From an uncultured Flavobacteriaceae bacterium (GTDB lineage Bacteria > Bacteroidota > Bacteroidia > Flavobacteriales > Flavobacteriaceae), in the NCBI GenBank assembly GCA_913051755.1, contig CAJXBR010000009.1, positions 1-28,769 of the forward strand: a DNA stretch of 28,769 nt, written 5' to 3'. Under the pieces are notes generated by a model. It did not search any database. It was not told the DNA's origin and worked only from the letters and a program-made list of their open reading frames with translations. Below, piece by piece: positions 21,453 through 28,769 of this stretch (position 1 is its first letter; every line of letters starts with the position of its first letter). The position numbers and the translations under genes are program-made.

Positions 21453-22700
21453 ATGACTCGCTATTTTATCATCACATTCCTTTTCATTACACCTCTTGTG
21501 TCTGCTCAAAAGGGTACATTATCCCCTTACTCTTTTTATGGTTTGGGAGAGCCATTGTTTGAAGGAACCATAGACCAAAGATCTATGGGTGGTTTGGTCG
21601 CATATGTCGATAGTATTCACTTTAACATTTCGTCGCCTGCATCGTTGGCAGATCTAAAACTTGTCAATTACGCAGTAGGGGCAAATCATTCAACTCGAAA
21701 ATTTAGTTCTGAAGACAATTCTACGAATAATGTCACTGCTGGGATTGATTATATGTCAGTAGCCATTCCAACCAAATACTTTGGATTTGGATTTGGTTTA
21801 ATTCCCAAAACGGCAGTTGGTTACCGATTAAGTGTTGATGATCAAGTTGATGGCGTGAACACTAATTCGAATTATGAAGGAAGTGGAGGAATCAACCAAG
21901 TTTTCTTTTCATTGGGCTTCTCTCCGATAAAAAATGCAGGAATCGGACTGGCGGTACATTATAATTTTGGGTCAATCTCACGATTTCATACCCGTCAAGA
22001 CGAAGGCATTGATTTGCTCTCACAATTGGCCAGTGAATCAGAAATAAGAGGAGTTGAGTTGAATTTTTCATCATATTATAAGATTGATCTTTCAAATCGT
22101 CTTCAGATGCAATTGCACTATGCATATCAACCTAGTGCAGACCTAGAATCTTTCAATTCTCGAACGATATCAACATTTACATCACTTGGCGAATCACGTG
22201 ACTCACAAGATGTAAACCTCTCCAACGATGGCCTCGATGAAACGATCAGTAGATTACCATCCAAACAAACATTTGGGGGAGGAATTGGCGAGCCTAAAAA
22301 ATGGTTTATTGGAGGGCAATGGTCCTCATCAGAAGAGTCTATCGATAATGCATTTTACTCGACAGGATCTGTTCGATATGAACCTGCTACAAAATTATCA
22401 CTCGGGGGGTATTTTATCCCTGAATATGACTCTTTTTCGTCTTATTGGAAACGCATTGTTTTTCGCGCTGGTTTTGTATCATCCAAAACAGGAATGATTT
22501 TAAATGACAAAGCAATCGTTAATACTGGCATAACTTTTGGGGTTGGACTCCCAGTTGCTGGTTTTTCAAATTTGAACATCGGAATCGAATTTGGAAAATT
22601 AGGTGCTGATGGCGAAACCCTTATTCAAGAAAATTATTTCAACACACGCATTGGGTTTTCGCTTAATGATCGTTGGTTTATCAAACGTAAATATAATTAA
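21453..22700 (+). CDS. Predicted outer-membrane beta-barrel protein, function unknown
   Basis: This 415-residue exported protein has a signal peptide (MTRYFIITFLFITPLVSAQ). After it comes the SPYSFYGLGEPLFEGTIDQR stretch, then many alternating hydrophobic and polar segments with glycine and aromatic residues (for example YFGFGFGLIPKTAVGY), typical of outer-membrane strands. The C-terminus (NTRIGFSLNDRWFIKRKYN) contains a strand-like segment. It resembles proteins of the OmpP1/FadL-like group in Bacteroidota, but no ligand can be named. Its ATG is directly adjacent to the coaX stop, and the next gene starts 1 base after its own stop. The constant company of lptC and a periplasmic chaperone suggests an envelope-assembly role. 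Confidence 0.8.
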   Translation: MTRYFIITFLFITPLVSAQKGTLSPYSFYGLGEPLFEGTIDQRSMGGLVAYVDSIHFNISSPASLADLKLVNYAVGANHSTRKFSSEDNSTNNVTAGIDYMSVAIPTKYFGFGFGLIPKTAVGYRLSVDDQVDGVNTNSNYEGSGGINQVFFSLGFSPIKNAGIGLAVHYNFGSISRFHTRQDEGIDLLSQLASESEIRGVELNFSSYYKIDLSNRLQMQLHYAYQPSADLESFNSRTISTFTSLGESRDSQDVNLSNDGLDETISRLPSKQTFGGGIGEPKKWFIGGQWSSSEESIDNAFYSTGSVRYEPATKLSLGGYFIPEYDSFSSYWKRIVFRAGFVSSKTGMILNDKAIVNTGITFGVGLPVAGFSNLNIGIEFGKLGADGETLIQENYFNTRIGFSLNDRWFIKRKYN

Positions 22701-22701
22701 A

Positions 22702-24081
22702 ATGAAAAAATTTACTTTAATCATATTACTCACTTATTCATTTGGAACACTATCTGCACAATCCCCAGCAGATTGTCCAGCCAACCTCAGCATTTTTGCC
22801 GAGTTTGCAAAAGTCAAAAATTACGATTCAGCCTATACACCTTGGCTCGAAGTAAAAACCCATTGCCCAGAGTTGAACGAGGCGACATATATTTATGGAG
22901 AACGCATCCTCAACCACAAAATCAAAAACACTGAGGATAACGCAGAGTTCAAAACAATGTTGGCGTCACTCTACGACGATTGGCTAACATATTTCCCTAC
23001 AGACAGAACAGGAAAATCGCAAAAAGGGAAAATTTTGGCTGCCAAAGCACAGTCTATGTTTGAGCATGAAACAGCTCCGCTAGCAGAGATATATGCAATT
23101 TTTGACCAGGCGTACTTATCTGATGTTGAGAGTTTTAACAATCCAAAAGCACTCTACAATTACTTTAAGACTTTATACGCCATGTATAAAAACGGAGAAG
23201 ACAATGTGACCATGGATGTTTTGTTTTCAAAGTATGAGGATGTATCTGAAAAATTTAATATTGAAAATCAAAAACTCTCCAAAACACTTGATCGAATCAT
23301 AAAAAAGGAAGATGCTGGCGAAAGCTTGACCTCGAGAGATAAACGAAGTAAACGCGTTGCTGAGATCAATTCACGCGCCAATTCAACTTATGCCAACAAT
23401 CTAGATGCCATGATTTCACAAGAAGCGTCATGTGAAAACCTGATTCCATTGTATCGATCAAACTTTGATGAAAACAAATCGGATGAGAAATGGCTCAAGC
23501 GTGCAGCAAGTCGTATGGATGCCAAAGAGTGTTCAGACGACCCATTGTTTGTTGAGCTTGTCGAAGCTCTTCACAGCCTAAGCCCCTCTGCAGATTCTGC
23601 CTATTATTTGGGAATCTTAAAGGACAAAGCTGGAAACACAACTGAAGCAATCACCTTCTATGAAGAGTCCCTCAAATTAGAGACAGATACTTACAGAAAA
23701 GCAGAAGTAATGTACAAAATCGCTTCAAAACTCAAGAAAAGAGGTTTGAAAAGCCAAGCTAGAAAATATGCAAACCAAGCCTTGTCGAACAAACCGTCGA
23801 TGGGTAAAGCATATATTTTGATAGCAGGTTTGTATGCTGATAGTGCCAATGATTGCGGGAACAATCAGTTTGAAAAACAAGCAGTTTATTGGTTGGCATC
23901 TCAAACGGCACGTCGAGCAGCATCTGTTGATCCATCCTTAAAGAAAACATCCCAAAGGCTTGAAGCGAGTTATAGTGGACGAGCACCCTCCAAAACCGAT
24001 ATCTTTACACAAGGAAAGGCTGGTGAGGTAATCACGTTTGACTGTTGGATTCGGTCATCTGTTACTGTTCCCAACTTATAA
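22702..24081 (+). CDS. Exported TPR protein, function unknown
   Basis: From ATG 22702 the product has 459 residues with a signal peptide (MKKFTLIILLTYSFGTLSAQ). In-frame starts further upstream overlap the previous gene and would bury this signal. The mature part is helical. Clear TPR units lie in the second half: DSAYYLGILKDKAGNTTEAI, then TFYEESLKL and AEVMYKIASKLKKRGLKSQA-type helices near residues 293-350, followed by a PSMGKAYILIAGLYADSAND helix pair. Four or more cysteines are scattered through the mature protein. It would be a periplasmic or outer-membrane-associated scaffold. It starts 1 base after the beta-barrel gene and ends 4 bases before lptC, so tight co-expression with envelope genes is expected. 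I cannot assign a partner. Confidence 0.85.
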   Translation: MKKFTLIILLTYSFGTLSAQSPADCPANLSIFAEFAKVKNYDSAYTPWLEVKTHCPELNEATYIYGERILNHKIKNTEDNAEFKTMLASLYDDWLTYFPTDRTGKSQKGKILAAKAQSMFEHETAPLAEIYAIFDQAYLSDVESFNNPKALYNYFKTLYAMYKNGEDNVTMDVLFSKYEDVSEKFNIENQKLSKTLDRIIKKEDAGESLTSRDKRSKRVAEINSRANSTYANNLDAMISQEASCENLIPLYRSNFDENKSDEKWLKRAASRMDAKECSDDPLFVELVEALHSLSPSADSAYYLGILKDKAGNTTEAITFYEESLKLETDTYRKAEVMYKIASKLKKRGLKSQARKYANQALSNKPSMGKAYILIAGLYADSANDCGNNQFEKQAVYWLASQTARRAASVDPSLKKTSQRLEASYSGRAPSKTDIFTQGKAGEVITFDCWIRSSVTVPNL

Positions 24082-24085
24082 GCAC

Positions 24086-24634
24086 ATGACTACCGGGAGG
24101 TATCTTATTCTTTTGGTTGCAGTGATGTTTGCAAGTTGCACTGATCAGTTTTCAGCTGTGCAACAGATGAATAAATTTGATGAGATACCAGTTGGTATTA
24201 CAGAAGATCTCCACTTGATTTACTCTGACTCTGCTCGCAAAGAAGCAGAGCTCATTGCCCCTGTAAATATTGATTTTACAAATCAAAAATTTCCTTATTC
24301 GGAGTTCCCTGAGGGGTTAGATGCCACTTTGTATGGAGATCGAGGTGAAATCACTTTTATTCGATCGGATTATGGGATCTATTATCCCAAAACAGAAATC
24401 ATTGACCTGAGAGGCAATGTTGTAATTTCTGACACAACAGGTACAAAGTTGAACACAAGTCAATTGTACTGGGATGCGGGCAAAGAGTGGTTGTTCACAG
24501 AAAAAAATTTTACTTTTACCAACAGTTCATATGACATCAAAGCAGTTCGATTGGATGCCAATCGCTCATTTCAAAAACTGATGACAGGAATGATAAGTGG
24601 TAATATTCTAGTGAAAGATGAAAACATAGATTAA
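24086..24634 (+). CDS. lptC: LPS export protein LptC (lipoprotein form)
   Basis: LptC connects the inner-membrane LptBFG extractor to the periplasmic LptA bridge and passes LPS along it. From ATG 24086 the protein has 182 residues with a hydrophobic N-terminus and a lipobox-like VMFASC (cysteine near residue 18), as is common in Bacteroidota LptC. E. coli LptC uses a plain membrane anchor instead. The body contains the jellyroll signature, with YPKTEIIDLRGNVVISDTTG near residues 97-116 and LNTSQLYWDAGKEWLFTEKN after it. An in-frame start at 24038 overlaps the TPR gene and is not needed. The next gene begins at the very next base. With lptE at 1114-1623 this window holds two components of the LPS transport system. 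Confidence 0.92.
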   Translation: MTTGRYLILLVAVMFASCTDQFSAVQQMNKFDEIPVGITEDLHLIYSDSARKEAELIAPVNIDFTNQKFPYSEFPEGLDATLYGDRGEITFIRSDYGIYYPKTEIIDLRGNVVISDTTGTKLNTSQLYWDAGKEWLFTEKNFTFTNSSYDIKAVRLDANRSFQKLMTGMISGNILVKDENID

Positions 24635-24835
24635 ATGAATAAGTTTCACAGATTTTCAGAAAAAATGTATTTGTTTTTTGGTTTCGTATTTATCATCGAG
24701 GCCATTGTAAACATTCAAAGTATGAATCAGCGTTTTTATATCTCCTGTATATTGGGAGCTGCTGCTTTTGGAATGTTTTTCTTCCGACGTAAGTATCGTA
24801 AAAAATTTGAAAGTAGAAATCAAAATCAGAAATGA
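24635..24835 (+). CDS. Small two-span membrane protein, function unknown
   Basis: This 66-residue protein has two hydrophobic segments (about residues 11-27 and 33-50) separated by a short polar loop, and ends in a strongly basic tail (RRKYRKKFESRNQNQK). Positive charges at both ends suggest that both termini face the cytoplasm. Its ATG directly follows the lptC stop, and its TGA overlaps the next ATG (ATGA, 24832-24835), so it is translationally coupled on both sides, which supports a real gene. I do not recognise a family. Its place between lptC and the CNNM gene suggests an envelope role, but that is inference. Confidence 0.8.
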   Translation: MNKFHRFSEKMYLFFGFVFIIEAIVNIQSMNQRFYISCILGAAAFGMFFFRRKYRKKFESRNQNQK

Positions 24836-26094
24836 CCTCTGAGCTGTTTGTCATTTTTGGTTGCTTGATGCTATCTGCTTTTTTTTCGGGGATGGAAATT
24901 GCTTTTGTATCCTCAAATAGAGTGCGCCTGGCATTGCAAATCAAACAACCTGGGCTAGTGTCCTCTGCCTTGGCAAACATCACCAAAAACCCTTCAAAAT
25001 TCATTGCAACCACTTTGGTTGGAAACAATATCGCGTTGGTCATTTATGGATTGTTTATGGGAGACTTCATCATCTCCAAAATCTACCCTGATATGGTGGG
25101 GGTTGATGATTTAAAACTTTCGACCGTTTTTATACAAACTGTTATTTCTGCAGTGGTAATTTTGATTACTGCAGAATTTTTGCCCAAAGTTGTGTTTCAG
25201 ATTTATGCCAATGCCTTGCTGCAATTTTTTGCAATCCCAACAGTCTTCTTTTATCATATATTGAGTCCTTTGACAGATGCATTTTTGTGGTTTTCCAATG
25301 TCATTCTAAAACGCTTTTTTAAAACGAGTGAGGATCATATCCCTACAGCTTTTTCCAGAGTAGATCTCGAAGAATATGTAAGTGAACAGGTCGAATCAAC
25401 AGATGATGAAGAGCTCGACAGTGAGGTGCAAATTTTCCACAATGCATTGACATTCAACGACCGAAAAGCAAGAGAAATTATGGTTCCTCGAGCTGAAGTA
25501 ACTGCTGTCGATCGCTATGTGTCCAACAAGGAACTTATCAGTCTTTTTTCAAGCACTGGGTTTTCAAAAATTTTGGTCTATAAGGAAAACTTAGACAATG
25601 TGGTTGGATATGTTCATGCGTTTGACTTGTTTAAAAAGCCAAAAAATATTCGTTCGATTACACATCCTGTCGAATTTGTTCCAGAATCGATGTTGATTAA
25701 GGATATTTTAAATTCTCTTACCAAAAAGCGAAAAAGCATTGCCATAGTGCTTGACGAATATGGCGGCACAGCTGGAATGATAACCCTAGAAGACATCGTT
25801 GAGGAGTTGTTCGGAGAAATAGAAGATGAATATGATCAGATCGATTTAATCGAGATAAAGCTGGAATCGGGTGATTATCTGTTTTCAGCAAGGATCGAGG
25901 TAGATTATCTCAATGACAAATACAAGCTTGACTTGATCGAAGACGATCAATATGAAACTTTAGGGGGTTACATCGTTCATCACACACAAAGTATCCCTAA
26001 AAAAGGCGAAATCGTAGAAGTTGGAGAATACGAATTTGAAATCCAAAATGTAACATCAAGTAAAATCGAACTCATTAAAATCCTTGCCAAATAA
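24832..26094 (+). CDS. CNNM/CBS-pair membrane protein (hemolysin C/CorC family)
   Basis: The 420-residue protein has the three-part layout of the family. A CNNM (DUF21) transmembrane domain of about four helices occupies residues 1-180, with the conserved SAFFSGMEIAFVSSN near 15. Two CBS domains follow (about 205-325, with the REIMVPRAEVTAVD and EYGGTAGMITLEDIVEELFG landmarks), and a CorC/HlyC transporter-associated domain forms the C-terminus. Such proteins are linked to magnesium export or homeostasis. The old hemolysin label is misleading. GldE, a Flavobacteriia gliding protein, belongs to the same family, but I cannot show that this is GldE rather than its paralogue. It overlaps the upstream gene by 4 bases and precedes the ppiD-like gene by 68 bases. 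Confidence 0.92.
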   Translation: MTSELFVIFGCLMLSAFFSGMEIAFVSSNRVRLALQIKQPGLVSSALANITKNPSKFIATTLVGNNIALVIYGLFMGDFIISKIYPDMVGVDDLKLSTVFIQTVISAVVILITAEFLPKVVFQIYANALLQFFAIPTVFFYHILSPLTDAFLWFSNVILKRFFKTSEDHIPTAFSRVDLEEYVSEQVESTDDEELDSEVQIFHNALTFNDRKAREIMVPRAEVTAVDRYVSNKELISLFSSTGFSKILVYKENLDNVVGYVHAFDLFKKPKNIRSITHPVEFVPESMLIKDILNSLTKKRKSIAIVLDEYGGTAGMITLEDIVEELFGEIEDEYDQIDLIEIKLESGDYLFSARIEVDYLNDKYKLDLIEDDQYETLGGYIVHHTQSIPKKGEIVEVGEYEFEIQNVTSSKIELIKILAK

Positions 26095-26132
26095 GAGCTT
26101 GTAAACATCTTTTTTTTCATCCAAAGAAGTTG

Positions 26133-26140
26133 TATTTTCG
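26133..26140 (+). promoter_or_regulatory. Candidate -7 element of the ppiD-like gene
   Basis: TATTTTCG at 26133-26140 matches TAnnTTTG except for one C, the same variant as before gldK. No TTTG lies 19-21 bases upstream. The ATG at 26163 is 22 bases downstream. The 68-base gap is the only break in the coaX-to-ppiD series, so a separate promoter here is reasonable. Confidence 0.4.
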
Positions 26141-26162
26141 CCATCTATCAAAAAAATAACTC

Positions 26163-28265
26163 ATGGCAATTTTAGGTAAAATTCGAGAAAAATCAATCGT
26201 ATTAATTCTGGTTATTGGAATGGCACTATTTGCGTTTGTTATTTCAGGCGTTTTTGACGGCGCTGGGGCCATTAGCCAAGGACCAGTCGCTATCGTTGGA
26301 GATGAGGAAATAACCATTGAACAGTTTAGCAGGCGCGTGGATGCTGTTGAACGAAACACAGGGATGAGTAATGTGCAGGCTGTCAATACTGTTTGGAACC
26401 AAATTGTAACTGAATATTCGTTCAGCCAATTGGAAGAGGAACTTGGTCTTGAAGTGGGTCGAAGCCATGTTGAAAATTTTATTGCCAATTCTCCTGGATT
26501 TAGACAAGACAGCCGTTTTCAAAATGCTTTGGGGGAATTTGATGTCGTTGCTTTTACTGATTTCATCAATGACAGCAAAAGAAATAATCCTGCGGTATAC
26601 AGTCAATGGCAGCTACAAGAAGAATCAATACGAAGCAGCATTAGCAGACAGTTGTACAACACTATGATTCAAGCTGGTATTTATCATACTGCATTTGACG
26701 GAAAAACAGAACATAAACTTGAAAATGATAAGATTAGCATATCTTACGTTAAAGTGCCATACAGTTCTATTCCAGATAGTCTGGTGACTATTTCAGATCG
26801 TGATATCAAAAAATATATTTCTATGAACGCAGAAGAATTTGAAGTGGAAGAAAGCCGATCGATTCAGTATGTGGTTTTTGATGAAACGGCTTCTGTTGAA
26901 GACAATTTGGAAATAGAAAATGAACTTAAAAAATTGCTCGAACCTCAAGTAATATTTAATGAAGTTAGTGAGTCTGAAGAAACCTTACCATCATTTTCCC
27001 GTACAGATAATCTAAAGGAGTTTATCGCTGAATATTCGGAAACTCCGTACGACGAGACCTATAAAACCAGAGCCCAACTAGGCACCTACGCAAATACACT
27101 TTTCGACCTTACAGAAGGAGAGGTTTTTGGACCATATAAAGATGGAAATCAGTTTAAACTCTCTCGTATGATGGATTTTGATAGAGGAGGCTCTGTGAAA
27201 GCACGTCATATATTGATTTCTTACGAGGGATCACAGAGTGCATCTAGCGATGTGACTAGAACAAAAAGCGAAGCAAGAAGAGAGGCTTATCGCATACTTC
27301 GTTTGGTGCGTGCCAATGGTTCTGACTTTGCTGAGTTGGCTAGAACTTACTCTGATGGGCCATCGAAAAATAGAGGTGGTGATCTTGGATTTTTTAGGCG
27401 TGGCGACATGGTTGAAGCGTTTAATGATTATGTATTTTCAAAGCCAACTGGTTCGATTGGCGTCGTTAAAACAGATTTTGGTTATCATGTAATAGAGGTA
27501 CAAGAAAAAGAGGATGTAGTGTTGATTGCATCTGTTGTAAAAAAAATTATACCATCTGAATCTACTAGTAATGAAATTTTTCGATTAGCTACAGAATTTG
27601 AAATAGAGAGTAAGAAAAACGGTTTTTCAACTGAATCGGAGTCATTAGGATACGATTTGCGTAATGGATCCAATTTAAAGCTTATGGATGAGAGCATCCC
27701 AGGTCTTGGTGCTCAGCGCAGCATTGTAAAATGGTCTTTTGATGATGAAACAAATGTGAGGGATATCAAACGATTTGGCCTACTTGCGGGTGGTTATGTT
27801 GTTGCTGAGTTGATAGAAAAATCATCTGCTGGAACTTCAAGTGTAGAAGATGCAAGAAATGCGGTACAAGCTAAATTGTTGCAAGACAAAAAGTATGATC
27901 TTCTCAGTTCAAAATATGGCAATGATGTATCACTTGCAACGATTGCAGAGGATTATGGACAAAGTATTTTAACCTCCTCAGCGATCAATGCAGCAGCAGG
28001 GTCAATTGCTGGTGCAGGGACAGAGCCATTTGTAGTTGGGTCAGGCTTTTCAATTGAAATGAATCAGACTTCTGCGTTGATACAAGGGAGACAAGGAATA
28101 TTTGTGTTAGAAGTTGATTTATTTGAAGAATCAACACCCTTGCGCTCTTATGATGGATACTCGAGTTCATTAAAAGAAAACGTTTTAAATCGCCTTAGAC
28201 CATTGATAGACGAGGTTATTCGCGATAATTATGAAGTTGAGGATAACAGATTTGATTATTTTTAG
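26163..28265 (+). CDS. Peptidyl-prolyl isomerase / periplasmic chaperone, PpiD-like
   Basis: The 700-residue protein has a short cytoplasmic start, one transmembrane anchor (about residues 12-31, IVLILVIGMALFAFVISGVF), an N-terminal SurA-like chaperone region, and a clear parvulin domain near residues 342-455 (VKARHILISYEG, FAELARTYSDGPSKNRGGDLG, FGYHVIEV). A second, degenerate parvulin-like segment may precede it near 220-335. PpiD-type proteins sit at the exit of the Sec channel and help newly exported proteins fold. The order (single anchor, SurA_N, PpiC) and length are those of the Bacteroidota PpiD/SurA group. It closes the series of envelope genes begun by coaX. The 165 bases after it, before the converging DUF456 gene, show no clear terminator. 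Confidence 0.93.
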   Translation: MAILGKIREKSIVLILVIGMALFAFVISGVFDGAGAISQGPVAIVGDEEITIEQFSRRVDAVERNTGMSNVQAVNTVWNQIVTEYSFSQLEEELGLEVGRSHVENFIANSPGFRQDSRFQNALGEFDVVAFTDFINDSKRNNPAVYSQWQLQEESIRSSISRQLYNTMIQAGIYHTAFDGKTEHKLENDKISISYVKVPYSSIPDSLVTISDRDIKKYISMNAEEFEVEESRSIQYVVFDETASVEDNLEIENELKKLLEPQVIFNEVSESEETLPSFSRTDNLKEFIAEYSETPYDETYKTRAQLGTYANTLFDLTEGEVFGPYKDGNQFKLSRMMDFDRGGSVKARHILISYEGSQSASSDVTRTKSEARREAYRILRLVRANGSDFAELARTYSDGPSKNRGGDLGFFRRGDMVEAFNDYVFSKPTGSIGVVKTDFGYHVIEVQEKEDVVLIASVVKKIIPSESTSNEIFRLATEFEIESKKNGFSTESESLGYDLRNGSNLKLMDESIPGLGAQRSIVKWSFDDETNVRDIKRFGLLAGGYVVAELIEKSSAGTSSVEDARNAVQAKLLQDKKYDLLSSKYGNDVSLATIAEDYGQSILTSSAINAAAGSIAGAGTEPFVVGSGFSIEMNQTSALIQGRQGIFVLEVDLFEESTPLRSYDGYSSSLKENVLNRLRPLIDEVIRDNYEVEDNRFDYF

Positions 28266-28430
28266 GGTGTTGTACTACACAAACAAGTATTTCTTACACA
28301 CTCTCACTTTTTTTGGGTTTTGTTTTTTTAAATTTCTTTTCATGGCAAAAAATAGGTTTTCCATATTTTTTTGAAGCATATTCGAAGTGTATATACGATA
28401 CAGACTTGTTTATATTGTTTTTCCACATTT

Positions 28431-28769
28431 TTAAAAAAACAATTCTTTGTGCTTCCAAAAAATATTGACAAACAGAACTAAATAAACGACTGCAAGGGTA
28501 AACTTCATCATTGTCCCTGCTAAAAATCCCATAAAGGAACCAAAGGCAGCACGAACAGCTTTTTTGAAGTCTGAACTTTGCGCTAGCTCACCAGCTAAAG
28601 CTCCTATAAAAGGACCAAACACTAGTCCGATTGGCCCAAAGAAAAATCCGATTAAAAGACCAATGCCCGAACCAATGGTACCCATTAGTGTACCACCTAG
28701 TTTTTTTGTACCCAACACAGGAAGTAAAGCATCTAGTGAAAAAATGACAAGAGCAATAATAAATGTGGA
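28431..28769 (-). CDS. DUF456 family membrane protein, C-terminal part (cut by window edge)
   Basis: The frame is open from the right window edge to a TAA at 28431-28433 and gives the last 112 residues of a small membrane protein. It is rich in glycine and in GxxxG-type helices: LGGTLMGTIGSGIGLLIGFF, then a GPIGLVFGPFIGALAGEL segment and an amphipathic SSDFKKAVRAAFGSFMGFLA region. These are the landmarks of DUF456, whose members are about 160 residues long. The start is outside the window, since codons such as IIALVIFSLDALLPVLGTKK continue upstream of any internal start. Function is unknown. It converges with the ppiD-like gene. Confidence 0.88.
   Translation of the reverse strand, partial: STFIIALVIFSLDALLPVLGTKKLGGTLMGTIGSGIGLLIGFFFGPIGLVFGPFIGALAGELAQSSDFKKAVRAAFGSFMGFLAGTMMKFTLAVVYLVLFVNIFWKHKELFF

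Noticed and set aside
26117..26488. 123-codon minus-strand open frame
   Set aside because: Antisense to the start of the ppiD-like gene. It has no recognisable domain, and the composition is that of a shadow frame.
28413..28443. ATTGTTTTT/AAAAACAAT inverted repeat as a terminator between the converging genes
   Set aside because: The stem is almost all A-T pairs, it overlaps the DUF456 stop codon and last codons, and the repeat is expected by chance in this composition.
1..28769. CRISPR array, insertion sequence, prophage or toxin-antitoxin module
   Set aside because: I found no repeat-spacer pattern, no transposase or integrase frame, no terminal inverted repeats, and no paired small toxin and antitoxin genes.

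Overview
The window is a 28.8-kb piece of an AT-rich chromosome from a Bacteroidota bacterium, most likely of the class Flavobacteriia. The evidence is a complete gldK-gldL-gldM-gldN block (type IX secretion and gliding motor), Bacteroidota-type promoters (TTTG, about 19-21 bases, TAnnTTTG), mevalonate-pathway genes, Bacteroidota-style lptC and lptE lipoproteins, and start contexts without strong Shine-Dalgarno sequences. I see no insertion sequence, phage, CRISPR array or other sign of recent transfer. This is core chromosome with tight operons.

Layout. (1) Bases 1-4312, minus strand: miaB, a sigma-54-type activator without a sensor domain, lptE, a TPR protein and secG, mostly overlapping or nearly touching, followed by the first 12 codons of groS at the left edge. 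The gap between secG and groS holds a good sigma-54 (-24/-12) promoter match with TGTCA/TGACA repeats upstream. (2) 4498-6219, minus: a SulP anion transporter. (3) 6350-14924, plus: topA, an arginase-fold protein that has lost its metal ligands, then gldKLMN. (4) 14973-16016: an FAD-dependent oxidoreductase with a TTG start. (5) 16017-16852: an AT-rich gap, a 64-residue conserved small protein with a strong terminator, and on the minus strand a decayed small membrane-protein gene with two in-frame stops. (6) 16853-20534, plus: mvaD, a mevalonate-kinase-type GHMP kinase, a UbiA prenyltransferase resembling the archaeal ether-lipid enzyme, and an RluB-type pseudouridine synthase with its own promoter. 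(7) tRNA-Phe (GAA) on the minus strand with promoter and terminator. (8) 20733-28265, plus: coaX, an outer-membrane beta-barrel-like protein, a TPR protein, lptC, a 66-residue membrane protein, a CNNM/CBS transporter-like protein and a PpiD/SurA-type chaperone. (9) The right edge cuts a DUF456 membrane protein on the minus strand.

How the genes work together. Much of the window serves the cell envelope: LPS delivery (lptC, lptE), Sec export (secG), periplasmic folding (ppiD-like), type IX secretion (gldKLMN) and isoprenoid supply. The most interesting regulatory idea is local: a PspF-like sigma-54 activator sits in the same operon as lptE and secG, and the next gene, groS, appears to have a sigma-54 promoter. 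That suggests an envelope or protein-export stress circuit controlling the GroES/GroEL chaperonin. The most interesting protein is the degenerate arginase-fold protein between topA and gldK.
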